Below are positions 29,739-38,200 of a stretch of DNA of 64,000 bases, one piece after another. Within the stretch, counting starts at the first letter, position 1; each line of letters begins with the position of its first letter. The notes beneath the pieces were generated by a model. That model ran no database searches. It saw nothing but the letters and a program-made list of their open reading frames with translations, and was not told the DNA's origin. The translations under genes were made by a program, and so were the position numbers. Origin of the DNA: Timaviella obliquedivisa GSE-PSE-MK23-08B (GTDB lineage Bacteria > Cyanobacteriota > Cyanobacteriia > Elainellales > Elainellaceae); NCBI GenBank assembly GCA_019358855.1, contig JAHHII010000003.1, forward strand, positions 248,001-312,000, in the 5' to 3' direction.

Positions 29739-32700
29739 TTATCGCTTTAAGACTTGATTGACTCGTGCTAATAACTCCGGCATAGGTAAAGACCCAGGAA
29801 TAACTTCAGTCCGATTTCCCCAAACTTGCTCAACCGTACTCTGCGCAAACGGATCAAGCTCTGCTCGGTGCGTCTGATAGTTCCAAAACAAGATTGGCGG
29901 CTTTGCTTCTAAAGGAGTCAGCGATCGCTCCATCTCCACTAACTGCCCCTGGGCTACCGCCGGATCACCGCACAGCAACAGCAAATCTATACTCTGATTC
30001 TGTAAACTTTGGATGACATCCTGCCAAGAAGCCGCGATCGCACTCTGAAACCCAGCAATTTGTAAATATTGCATTAATGCTCGTACACTCTGAGGCGCAG
30101 GCGAATGCTCTAATCCAGGAGTGGGTAAGTCAAAAATTAAAATTTGAGGTGTCCAAGCGATTCCAACCGCCATCTGCATCACTTGCAGCAATGCAGACAC
30201 CTCCGGGCTACCCACCTCAATGGGCTGATTGGGGGTTGAAGCCAAACAGGGAAACACCGCTAACCCTAGAATTTGATTGGCTGCTTCGGTCATCTGTGCT
30301 GTCAACGTGACCACTGGTAACGCCGACAAAAAGGGCGATCGGCTGAACCGCTCTAAATAGGACTGTGGATCGCTACAAGCTCCATCCAGCAACACAATAT
30401 CTGGCTTCCACACCCGCGCCAACAAATCTGCCTGCTCGAGATCATCCACCTCTAGAATTCGGCATTGATGGGGGTGCAGCAAACGGGTCAAATCCGCAGA
30501 AATCAGTCCAGGGGTTGTCTGACTTTCATATAAATGTAATATGGTTAAGCTCAGTTGAATCGGCAGTGGCTCTGAAAGCAAAGGTTTAACGACCTGTTCC
30601 AGGCAACGCTGGAGGGAATCTGCCTGAACGGGTAGAGATAGAAATGAATCTGCTCCATTTTGGTAAGACTGCTTCTGATCAATTCGCATTGCCGTCGCCA
30701 CCACAGGAATCTGACGGGTTTCTTCGTCTGCTTTCAGCAGCGTTAACACATCCCATCCTGAAAGCATAGGCAGCACAGGGTTTAGAAAAACTACACAGGG
30801 CTGAAGGCGGCGAATCTTCTCTAACGCCTCAGTCCCAGAACGGGCGATCGCCACCCGGTAGCCCAACCCAACGACCTGATGAGTCAATTCATCTAATAAA
30901 TGAGGCGTTGCCTCGACAATCATCACTAGCCGATTGTGCGCCGTCGTCGAAACCGTTCCCGAATTCATCCCCAAATCTATGGGCGACGGTTGCCTTGTTC
31001 CTGTTCCTATCTCTGCTCCAATTTGCTGCGGCGCAGGCGGACTCGGTGGCAACAGCAACGTAAACTCGCTGCCCCTTCCCTCAACTGACGTAAAGGTAAC
31101 ATCGCCCCCATGTAAACGCGCCAGCTTTTGGGTTAATACGAGTCCTAATCCCGTTCCTTTAAATTGCCGAATGAGCGGATTTTCTAACTGTTGAAACTTT
31201 TGAAAAATTAGATGCTGCTTGTCTGCTGGAATGCCAATTCCCTGATCCCAAACCGTGAAAGCTAGCCAACCTTCCCAAGCTTCTACCTTAAGCCCCATTT
31301 TGCCATCTGCTGCTGTAAATTTTAATGCGTTCGACAGGAGATTTGCCAGCATTTGCCGCAACCGCAAATCATCTGCCACCAGTGACTCTAGCCCCGGTTG
31401 AATTTCTAGATTGAACTGAGTTTTCCCCTCAGATGCTCCCACTAAAACTTCAGCTTCTACCTCTTCTTCCGCTGCCTGCAACTGCTGCACTAATTGAAAA
31501 GCTTGCTGACAAACTGTCTTAAGGTTTAAAGGCTCTGGCATCAGTTCCATCTGCCCTGTCTCAATCCGAGTTAAATCTAGAATATTATTTACGATTGAAA
31601 TTAAATGCCGCCCACTGCGGTGAATAAGCAGGGCATACCGCGATTGCCGCTCATTCAGCTTGCCCAGTGCCTGATCTTTTAATAGGCTCGACAAGCCTAA
31701 TACTGCTGTTAAGGGCGTTTTTAGTTCATGGCTGATACAGGATAAAAACTCATCTTTTAACCGATTAAGCTGCACCAAATCTGCATTTTTTGCCGCCAGT
31801 TCTTTGACAATTTGCTGCTGATCGGTGGTATCTTGAGCCAGAACTAACCAAAGGCTATCGGCTTGGCTGAGGGCGACCTGACCTGCGGCAAAGCGCCCAT
31901 TGGCATCGGCAGAAAAGTCTAAGGTTGCTAGCTTAAATTCGGAAGCTGAACCCATGGGGATTTTGACAAATTGCCAAACCCGATCTTGTCCATCTTTCAT
32001 GGGGCAGATACAGACGCAAGTGTCGGGTTCTGTTCCAAGACAAGAGCCGACCGATCGCCCTGTCCTATCTAATTCTCTCTCATCTAAAGTGATTCCATTC
32101 AACGCTGTTCCACTTAATGGCTCCAAATTTTCCCAAATGCTGGGATAAGTATTATCGGCAGGCTCGGCAGTGTTTCCGGTTGAGGTGTTACTTGTTGAAG
32201 TGTTATTTACCGTTGCCTCTTCTAAAATCTGCCCTGCCTGCTGACTAATCTGCTCAGGATCGCGCAATTGACCAATCTGCTGCCGCCAGGCCAAATTTTG
32301 AGCCACCATCCGTCCACTTGCCGTTTGTAGCATGAGGGGAATCGGCAATCGTTCCAGCAATTCCACCATTGGGTTGATGGATAGAGCGATGGGCAGCGGG
32401 GCGACTCGCCTTTGGTTTAAGGGAGCGTGCGAATTCTCGGCGACACAGGTCATAAACTGTAAAAGCTGAAGGCGATCGAGAATGCCTACATATCGCCCCA
32501 ACCCGTCAACTAAAGCCCACTGTCGCCGCTCAATTTCGGAAAAATGAGGTCGAAAATCTTCTAGGCTCCATTGCAGCGATAGAGGGGTTAAATCTTCGAG
32601 CAAGGGCTGCCGATCTTGTCCCAAGGATCTACAAATCTGCTGAATCGTCTGAGCGGCTAGAGCGTCATCGACCCAGCTTTTTGTTAAAGATAAGTAAGGA

Positions 32701-32867
32701 ATTAATCGGCTTAACCGTAATATTCCCAAGGGCGCTTGCTGTTCATTTAACACGATCGCCTGATCGCATCCCATTTGCCCTAGCCGTTGCCAAACGCTTG
32801 CTAAATCATCCGTTTCAATGCAGGTGGGCACAGACAGGATAAATTCCTTGAGAGACACAGTTTCCAT
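29739..32867 (-). CDS. CBS-PAS hybrid histidine kinase with three receiver-like domains
   Basis: The 1042-residue product (from ATG 32867; a TTG at 32939 is less likely) starts with a CBS pair (about 5-140) and a PAS-like sensor part (about 170-350). The kinase core has the H-box SCISHELKTPLTAVLG, N-box LLSNALKF and G-boxes DQGIGIP and GTGLGLVL. Three receiver-like domains follow. In the first the phosphoacceptor Asp is Asn (VVFLNPVLPML) and the conserved Lys is missing; the second keeps an Asp (IVLLDGACSDP); the third is degenerate (LLLLCGDPAVA). No membrane helix is seen, so it is cytoplasmic. It diverges from kaiA with a 180-bp gap, which suggests but does not prove a clock link. Confidence 0.88.
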   Translation of the reverse strand: METVSLKEFILSVPTCIETDDLASVWQRLGQMGCDQAIVLNEQQAPLGILRLSRLIPYLSLTKSWVDDALAAQTIQQICRSLGQDRQPLLEDLTPLSLQWSLEDFRPHFSEIERRQWALVDGLGRYVGILDRLQLLQFMTCVAENSHAPLNQRRVAPLPIALSINPMVELLERLPIPLMLQTASGRMVAQNLAWRQQIGQLRDPEQISQQAGQILEEATVNNTSTSNTSTGNTAEPADNTYPSIWENLEPLSGTALNGITLDERELDRTGRSVGSCLGTEPDTCVCICPMKDGQDRVWQFVKIPMGSASEFKLATLDFSADANGRFAAGQVALSQADSLWLVLAQDTTDQQQIVKELAAKNADLVQLNRLKDEFLSCISHELKTPLTAVLGLSSLLKDQALGKLNERQSRYALLIHRSGRHLISIVNNILDLTRIETGQMELMPEPLNLKTVCQQAFQLVQQLQAAEEEVEAEVLVGASEGKTQFNLEIQPGLESLVADDLRLRQMLANLLSNALKFTAADGKMGLKVEAWEGWLAFTVWDQGIGIPADKQHLIFQKFQQLENPLIRQFKGTGLGLVLTQKLARLHGGDVTFTSVEGRGSEFTLLLPPSPPAPQQIGAEIGTGTRQPSPIDLGMNSGTVSTTAHNRLVMIVEATPHLLDELTHQVVGLGYRVAIARSGTEALEKIRRLQPCVVFLNPVLPMLSGWDVLTLLKADEETRQIPVVATAMRIDQKQSYQNGADSFLSLPVQADSLQRCLEQVVKPLLSEPLPIQLSLTILHLYESQTTPGLISADLTRLLHPHQCRILEVDDLEQADLLARVWKPDIVLLDGACSDPQSYLERFSRSPFLSALPVVTLTAQMTEAANQILGLAVFPCLASTPNQPIEVGSPEVSALLQVMQMAVGIAWTPQILIFDLPTPGLEHSPAPQSVRALMQYLQIAGFQSAIAASWQDVIQSLQNQSIDLLLLCGDPAVAQGQLVEMERSLTPLEAKPPILFWNYQTHRAELDPFAQSTVEQVWGNRTEVIPGSLPMPELLARVNQVLKR

Positions 32868-33049
32868 TCCCAAATTTCCGACCTGTGATTGGATACAGCA
32901 ACTCCATTGATTATCGCGGTATCTCAAAGCAAGCGACAAGTTTTCAAGTATGATTAATGTTAATTATTTTGATGATTGTTGACTTTTGTATATTATTAAT
33001 TATTGTGGCTTGACAGCTATAGCAAGTTTGATGCCTGTGGCAAATAGTC

Positions 33050-33964
33050 GTGAAGACTAGCCTAATAGAGAACCAACAACTTTTACTCCTGAGTACCTTG
33101 TCTTCCTCTCTCTCTGTTTGTGGACTTTATTCGTCTGATACGCTGATCCAGACTATCTCTCAAATTTTGGGAGAAGTCGCTCTACCTGAAGCTGTAGCCG
33201 TCACCTATAGACTCAACGGATTTACTTCTGAAGAGAGTTTTTTACAGTTTGTTCAACAAAAAAATTGTTCTATCGATTGTCTCATTTTAGAAGAGCGACC
33301 TAAGTTACAAAGCGTTTTGGATCAACTGAGTCAGCAATCTATCTTTTTCCCAACTGTGTTTTTAAAGGGTGCAAGTATCCCAGCAGTAGTTGCCCACAAT
33401 CATGAGGACTGGTCTTATCATGCTGCAACTATTTGTTTATTGCCCAATCAATTGAACCAGATTGGCTTTGTTATTGATCAAGCGATCGCCCAGTTCATTC
33501 AGCTTTCCCCGGTTCGTCAGCCTGTCGTTACCACTCGCATTCCAGCAACACCCCTCAGATCTCAGCAGCTTCGTTTATCTGAAAAGCTGAAAGAGCGATT
33601 GGGGTATTTAGGGGTTTATTACAAACGCGATCCACAAAACTTTCTGCGCCACATGAGTCAGCCCGATCGCGAAGAGCTACTGCGGCACCTAAAAGCAGAG
33701 TATTGCGAAATTGTTTTGACTTACTTTTCAGATCCGTCAGCGCTCAATGCTCGGCTCGACAATTTTGTGAATGTCGCTTTCTTCGCCGATGTTTCTGTGG
33801 CTCAAGTCGTTGAAGTGCATATGAACTTAATGGATGAATTTTCTAAGCAACTTAAGCTAGAAGGAAGAAACGACGATATTTTGCAAGACTATCGGTTGAC
33901 TTTAATTGAGGCGATCGCCCACCTCTGCGAAATGTATCGCCGCTCTATTCCCCGCGAGTCTTAG
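33050..33964 (+). CDS. kaiA: Circadian clock protein KaiA
   Basis: KaiA binds the C-terminal tail of KaiC and stimulates its autophosphorylation. The 304-residue product is full length. The N-terminal part (about 20-140) is the pseudo-receiver, variable as usual. The C-terminal domain (about 185-300) is strongly conserved: KERLGYLGVYYKRDP, SYFS-type LTYFSDPSALNARLD, NVAFFADVSVAQVVEVHM and AHLCEMYRRSIPRES. It uses a GTG start at 33050; an ATG at 33031 is in frame but closes at a stop before reaching useful length. The unusual feature is that an unrelated gene separates it from kaiB. Confidence 0.96.
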   Translation: MKTSLIENQQLLLLSTLSSSLSVCGLYSSDTLIQTISQILGEVALPEAVAVTYRLNGFTSEESFLQFVQQKNCSIDCLILEERPKLQSVLDQLSQQSIFFPTVFLKGASIPAVVAHNHEDWSYHAATICLLPNQLNQIGFVIDQAIAQFIQLSPVRQPVVTTRIPATPLRSQQLRLSEKLKERLGYLGVYYKRDPQNFLRHMSQPDREELLRHLKAEYCEIVLTYFSDPSALNARLDNFVNVAFFADVSVAQVVEVHMNLMDEFSKQLKLEGRNDDILQDYRLTLIEAIAHLCEMYRRSIPRES

Positions 33965-34056
33965 TCTCCTGTCTAAATAACCCGTTTAACACCCCATACA
34001 AAAGCCTGTAAAGTTCTATGATGAAACGACAATTTAACCCTGATGGGGAAGTAACC

Positions 34057-34701
34057 ATGAAACTCAAAGAATGGGCGATCGCCAGCTTTTCGGCAATGGC
34101 GGCGATCGTCATATCTGTTTCCTCAGCACTAGCGGAAACCGTGGAAGTTAACGTAGATATTCTCAATGTGAGAACAGGACCTGGCACAAATTACTCAGTT
34201 TTGACCCAGTTTGATAGAGGCGTTCGCGCCAACCGCATTAAGCAAGAAGGCAACTGGGCATACATTGTTACAGGGCGCGTTGAAGGCTGGGTTTTTGCCC
34301 CCTATGTTAGAGTCGTTGCAGATTCTAGCACCTCAGACCCCTCCCTAGAGCCAAGCTACGAAGCCAATGGGAGAATTGAAAACGCCAGGCATAAGGGAAC
34401 AGGTAAGGCAGAAGTCAGGGTCATTGCAGATAGCGCAATTGTAAAAATTGATGCTCTAGGCGAAAATATACAACCCTTTTCGGTCACCTACTATGGCGTA
34501 ATCACTAGCAACGCCAATAATAAAATAAGCCTGAAAGTCAATGGGTTTAAGTCTTTGCTAACTAATGAGCGAGTTGGGACAAATGGAAATGGATCATGTC
34601 AGCTAGAAGTTGATCCGTCTAAAAGGCTCCTTTCTGCTATCTGTCAGGCTCCAGACTTTGATCACGGCAGAACAGTTTTCACCAGAATAGCACCCCAGTA
34701 A
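34057..34701 (+). CDS. Exported SH3b-domain protein between kaiA and kaiB
   Basis: The 214-residue product starts MKLKEWAIASFSAMAAIVIS with a cleavage-like SALAETVEV, so it is exported. Residues about 25-90 are a bacterial SH3 domain (VDILNVRTGPGTNYSVLTQF, GNWAYIVTGRVEGWVFAPY), which often binds cell-wall peptides. The C-terminal 120 residues match nothing I recognise and contain two Cys (SCQLEV, ICQAPD) that could form a disulphide. GGGGA lies before ATG 34057; an ATG at 34018 is further upstream. It is on the same strand as the kai genes with about 90- and 110-bp gaps, so cotranscription is possible but the link to the clock is unknown. Confidence 0.85.
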   Translation: MKLKEWAIASFSAMAAIVISVSSALAETVEVNVDILNVRTGPGTNYSVLTQFDRGVRANRIKQEGNWAYIVTGRVEGWVFAPYVRVVADSSTSDPSLEPSYEANGRIENARHKGTGKAEVRVIADSAIVKIDALGENIQPFSVTYYGVITSNANNKISLKVNGFKSLLTNERVGTNGNGSCQLEVDPSKRLLSAICQAPDFDHGRTVFTRIAPQ

Positions 34702-34814
34702 TATCCTCAGCCGCTCTTTAAAAATCCCAATTTTGAAGGGCGGGCAGGATTCTAGGCTTATTTCAGTACCATTGATCATAGTTCAGTCGTCAAAGGTATC
34801 CCCCACCCCCAGCC

Positions 34815-35138
34815 ATGAGTCCCCTCAAGAAAACATACATCTTAAAGCTCTACGTTGCTGGGAATACTCCTAATTCCATACGCGCATTGCAAACTCTCAA
34901 CAATATTTTAGAGAAAGAATTTCAAGGAGTTTATGCCCTTAAAGTGATTGACGTTCTCAAAAATCCTCAGCTTGCTGAAGAAGATAAAATTCTTGCTACA
35001 CCAACTCTCACTAAAATTCTTCCTCTTCCAGTTCGCAAAATCATTGGTGACCTTTCTGATCGAGAGCGCGTTTTAATTGGTTTGGATTTACTCTACGAAG
35101 AACTTCAGGAAGAAGAGGATGCTTCAGAAGTTGATTAG
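34815..35138 (+). CDS. kaiB: Circadian clock protein KaiB
   Basis: KaiB is a fold-switching thioredoxin-like protein that binds the KaiC CI ring and sequesters KaiA, closing the feedback loop. The 107-residue product is near-identical in pattern to known Kai[61 protein letters not shown] and [18 protein letters not shown], with an acidic C-terminus. The gene precedes kaiC by 66 bp, the usual kaiBC operon. Confidence 0.98.
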   Translation: MSPLKKTYILKLYVAGNTPNSIRALQTLNNILEKEFQGVYALKVIDVLKNPQLAEEDKILATPTLTKILPLPVRKIIGDLSDRERVLIGLDLLYEELQEEEDASEVD

Positions 35139-35204
35139 TCTCTAAAATATCGCTCTAGCAATATTGTTTTTAATTTCTTATTTTTAATCCTGTTACGACA
35201 AATC

Positions 35205-36764
35205 ATGACTCTATCTAATCCGTCTTCTTCCGAAAATTCTACCCTCATAGCAGGTGTCCAAAAAATTAGCACCCTGATCGAAGGCTTCGACGACATTAGC
35301 CACGGCGGTTTGCCAATTGGTCGCACTACCCTTGTCAGCGGCACATCAGGTACCGGAAAAACGATGTTTGCCGTGCAGTTTCTTTACTACGGCATTACTC
35401 AGTTTGATGAACCGGGTATCTTTGTCACCTTTGAAGAGTCTCCTGCCGACGTGATTAAAAACGCCTGTAGTTTTGGCTGGGACTTACAAAAATTTGTTGA
35501 TGAAGGCAAACTCTTCATTCTTGATGCTTCCCCTGACCCAGATGGGCAAGACGTGATTGGCAACTTCGACCTCTCTGCACTGATCGAACGGATTCAATAC
35601 GCCATCCGTAAATACAAAGCCCGCCGCGTCTCTATTGATTCGGTTACCGCCGTGTTCCAACAGTACGATGCTGCCTCCGTTGTTCGCCGCGAAATCTTCC
35701 GGCTGGTGGCTCGTCTCAAGCAAGTCGGTGCGACGACGATCATGACGACTGAGCGTGTTGAAGAATACGGCCCCGTTGCTCGCTTTGGCGTTGAAGAATT
35801 TGTGTCTGATAATGTGGTGATTGTCCGCAATGTGCTGGAGGGCGAACGCCGCCGCCGCACCATTGAAATTCTTAAGCTACGCGGCACTACCCACATGAAA
35901 GGCGAATATCCCTTCACGATTACTAAGGATGGGATTAATATCTTTCCGCTGGGCGCTATGCGTCTGACGCAGCGATCGTCTAATACTCGCGTTTCATCGG
36001 GCGTTAAAGTTCTCGACACTATGTGCGGCGGCGGTTTTTTCAAAGACTCTATCATTTTGGCAACGGGCGCGACGGGTACAGGCAAAACCCTGCTGGTGAG
36101 CAAGTTTATCCAAGATGCCTGCCTGAAGGGCGAACGGGCAATTCTGTTTGCTTACGAAGAATCGCGGGCGCAGCTATCACGCAACGCTTACTCGTGGGGC
36201 ACAGACTTTGAAGAATTAGAGCAGAAGGGGTTGCTGAAAATTCTTTGCACTTATCCTGAATCATCAGGCTTGGAAGATCATTTACAGACTATCAAATCTG
36301 AAATTGCTGAGTTTAAACCTGCCAGGATTGCGATCGACTCTCTTTCTGCCTTGGCGCGAGGAGTCAGCAACAACGCTTTTCGGCAGTTCGTAATTGGGGT
36401 GACTGGCTTTGCCAAGCAAGAAGAAATCACGGGCTTCTTTACCAACACGACCGACCAGTTTATGGGATCTAACTCCATCACCAATTCCCATATTTCTACC
36501 ATCACCGATACAATTTTGATGCTGCAATATGTAGAAATTCGGGGTGAAATGGCGCGTGCCATTAACGTGTTTAAGATGCGCGGTTCCTGGCATGATAAAG
36601 GCATTCGGGAATATACCATTAGTGATCAGGGGCCCGAAATTAAAGAGTCCTTCCGCAACTTTGAAGGCATCATTAGCGGTTCGCCTAGCCGGATTGCCGG
36701 AGATGAGAAGAATGAGTTATCTCGGATTGTGCGGGCATTTCAGGAGAAGGCAGAAGAGGATTAG
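35205..36764 (+). CDS. kaiC: Circadian clock ATPase/kinase KaiC
   Basis: KaiC is the hexameric double-ring ATPase whose phosphorylation cycle keeps time. The 519-residue product equals the length of Synechococcus KaiC. CI has Walker A SGTSGTGKTMF and the paired Glu in FVTFEES; CII has ATGATGTGKTLL and FAYEESRAQL. The phosphosites Ser431 and Thr432 are present in SHISTITD, and Thr426 in SITNSH; counting from the C-terminus confirms the numbering. The C-terminal tail (SRIVRAFQEKAEED) is the KaiA-binding A-loop region. A 6-bp hairpin overlaps the stop and may weakly terminate transcription. Confidence 0.98.
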   Translation: MTLSNPSSSENSTLIAGVQKISTLIEGFDDISHGGLPIGRTTLVSGTSGTGKTMFAVQFLYYGITQFDEPGIFVTFEESPADVIKNACSFGWDLQKFVDEGKLFILDASPDPDGQDVIGNFDLSALIERIQYAIRKYKARRVSIDSVTAVFQQYDAASVVRREIFRLVARLKQVGATTIMTTERVEEYGPVARFGVEEFVSDNVVIVRNVLEGERRRRTIEILKLRGTTHMKGEYPFTITKDGINIFPLGAMRLTQRSSNTRVSSGVKVLDTMCGGGFFKDSIILATGATGTGKTLLVSKFIQDACLKGERAILFAYEESRAQLSRNAYSWGTDFEELEQKGLLKILCTYPESSGLEDHLQTIKSEIAEFKPARIAIDSLSALARGVSNNAFRQFVIGVTGFAKQEEITGFFTNTTDQFMGSNSITNSHISTITDTILMLQYVEIRGEMARAINVFKMRGSWHDKGIREYTISDQGPEIKESFRNFEGIISGSPSRIAGDEKNELSRIVRAFQEKAEED

Positions 36765-37128
36765 AGCGCCTCTTTATTCTTTGTCTTCACCCGCTGATAG
36801 AACTTTCCCAGCGCCGCAATAAATGATCTCTCCTTTTGCCAAAATGGCGGAAAATCTTCTTGTTTCACCCCGATCGCTCTTACATTCCTCTGCGTTGCCT
36901 CATCCATGTTTTAAGGTCATCATTTTGTGCATTTCCAAAACCCCCTAAGACTAACCATGTTAATCTTTATTGTCCTCAGAATCGCATTAGCAGCGTTTTA
37001 ACGTTCACCGACCGCTGTCATTCGCGTTCACCAACCTGTTCACTCCCGATCGCCATCTCGTATTAATATTTTTTGCACAAATCTGCGGCACAGTCCTCTC
37101 CCTACTACTGCCGCTCTTCCTAACCCCT
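36765..37128. other. 364-bp gap after kaiC without a recognised gene
   Basis: A weak hairpin AAGAGG/CCTCTT (36754-36774) overlaps the kaiC stop and precedes a T-rich stretch. Three GTTCAC elements occur at about 37004-37045. No credible reading frame, tRNA or riboswitch was seen. Confidence 0.5.
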
Positions 37129-37884
37129 TCAGCCTTGGCTAACAAACGACAGAACCCTAGCTTCCTCTGCCTCGATCGCACTTAGCCCTTCCAATGCCGT
37201 TGTTAAGTCTCCAGACAACTGCTTGGCATTTTGTTTAGCGCTTGCCTGATTGTATTGAGCAACCTCGATCGGTTTACCAATCCGAATCATCACCTCGCAA
37301 CCCCAACGCGGAATGGCATGGCTGTATCTGAGGGTAATTGGCACAACCTTTATGCCCAAACCAGGCTGGTTGGACTCAGCTTGCAGCGCCAGTCGGATTA
37401 ACCCTGGTTTCAGCGGATTAATCTCATGATTCCGAAAAATATTTCCCTCTGGAAAAACCACCATCATTTGATGATCTTGCAAAACCTTAATGCCGTAACG
37501 CAAGCTTGCTACCGAAGGATTCTTAGGATTAATAGGAAACCCACCTAGCCTTTTAAGTATCCATCCCTGCAAACCTTCTGCCTCGTCTTGCGTCACCATA
37601 AAGTGCATATCTCTCCCGGTTACTAAGCGTCCAGCGGCAAAGGCAATTAAAATACCATCCCAGCGCGATCGGTGGGTCGGGGCTAACACGACTGAACCTG
37701 CGAGGGGTAAGTTTTCCTGCCCAACAATTTCAATACGTTTGAAAAATAAGGGCAGAATGAGCCGACAAAGAAAATATGACAAAGGAATTAACCAAGGCGA
37801 AAAGCGAGAGTTAATAGCAGTAATGGGTTGAGTAGAAGATGTAGTTTCCATCGACATAGGGGAAGAAGTGAGCATTGCCGTCAT
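37129..37884 (-). CDS. 1-acylglycerol-3-phosphate acyltransferase family (PlsC-like)
   Basis: The 251-residue product is a membrane-associated acyltransferase that adds a fatty acid to lysophosphatidic acid or a related lipid. The catalytic HX4D motif is HRSRWD and the substrate motif is FPEGNIFRN. A hydrophobic segment precedes them (PWLIPLSYFLCRLILPLFF). A second ATG lies three codons downstream of the chosen start. It is divergent from nothing close and probably monocistronic. Exact acyl acceptor is not shown by sequence. Confidence 0.9.
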   Translation of the reverse strand: MTAMLTSSPMSMETTSSTQPITAINSRFSPWLIPLSYFLCRLILPLFFKRIEIVGQENLPLAGSVVLAPTHRSRWDGILIAFAAGRLVTGRDMHFMVTQDEAEGLQGWILKRLGGFPINPKNPSVASLRYGIKVLQDHQMMVVFPEGNIFRNHEINPLKPGLIRLALQAESNQPGLGIKVVPITLRYSHAIPRWGCEVMIRIGKPIEVAQYNQASAKQNAKQLSGDLTTALEGLSAIEAEEARVLSFVSQG

Positions 37885-38086
37885 GAATTAAAAAACTGTG
37901 GTTCAAGTTGCGATCGAAGACTCCTTAACACCTACAAACAACATAGCGGCTTATGGGCTAGCGCCGTTTTATGGGTGGACAGTTCTAAATCCTGTCATGT
38001 GCGTCACAGTTTTGAAGTGTTGATGACCCGCCCCTCTTGAACATTCCCTGCTCTGAACTGTTCCTGACACCTCATAAAAATGGAAT

Positions 38087-38117
38087 AAAAATGGAGCGAT
38101 TGCTGCTCCATTTTTTA
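38087..38117. terminator. Intrinsic terminator downstream of the aldehyde dehydrogenase
   Basis: ATGGAGC (38091-38097) pairs with GCTCCAT (38105-38111) around a 7-nt loop, flanked by A-run and T-run on both sides. It would work on either strand and most likely ends the minus-strand aldehyde dehydrogenase/recJ transcript. Confidence 0.75.
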
Positions 38118-38126
38118 TATCGGTGT

Positions 38127-38200
38127 CAGTGGTTTGTGCCGGTGATTTGTGCCGGTGATTTGTGCCAGTGGTTTGTGCCAGTGAGCGCTGCCAGTGGATT
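38127..38200. repeat. 13-bp tandem repeat array, about 5.7 copies
   Basis: Units CAGTGGTTTGTGC or CGGTGATTTGTGC start at 38127, 38140, 38153, 38166 and 38179, with a partial unit at 38192. The 13-bp period is not a codon multiple, and the array ends at the aldehyde dehydrogenase stop, so it lies in the 3' untranslated region before the terminator. Confidence 0.9.

Noticed and set aside
36836-37066. 76-codon frame after kaiC
   Set aside because: Low-complexity composition, no start signal and no recognisable motif.
38122-38200. 13-bp repeats as a small CRISPR-like array
   Set aside because: Units are directly adjacent with no spacers.
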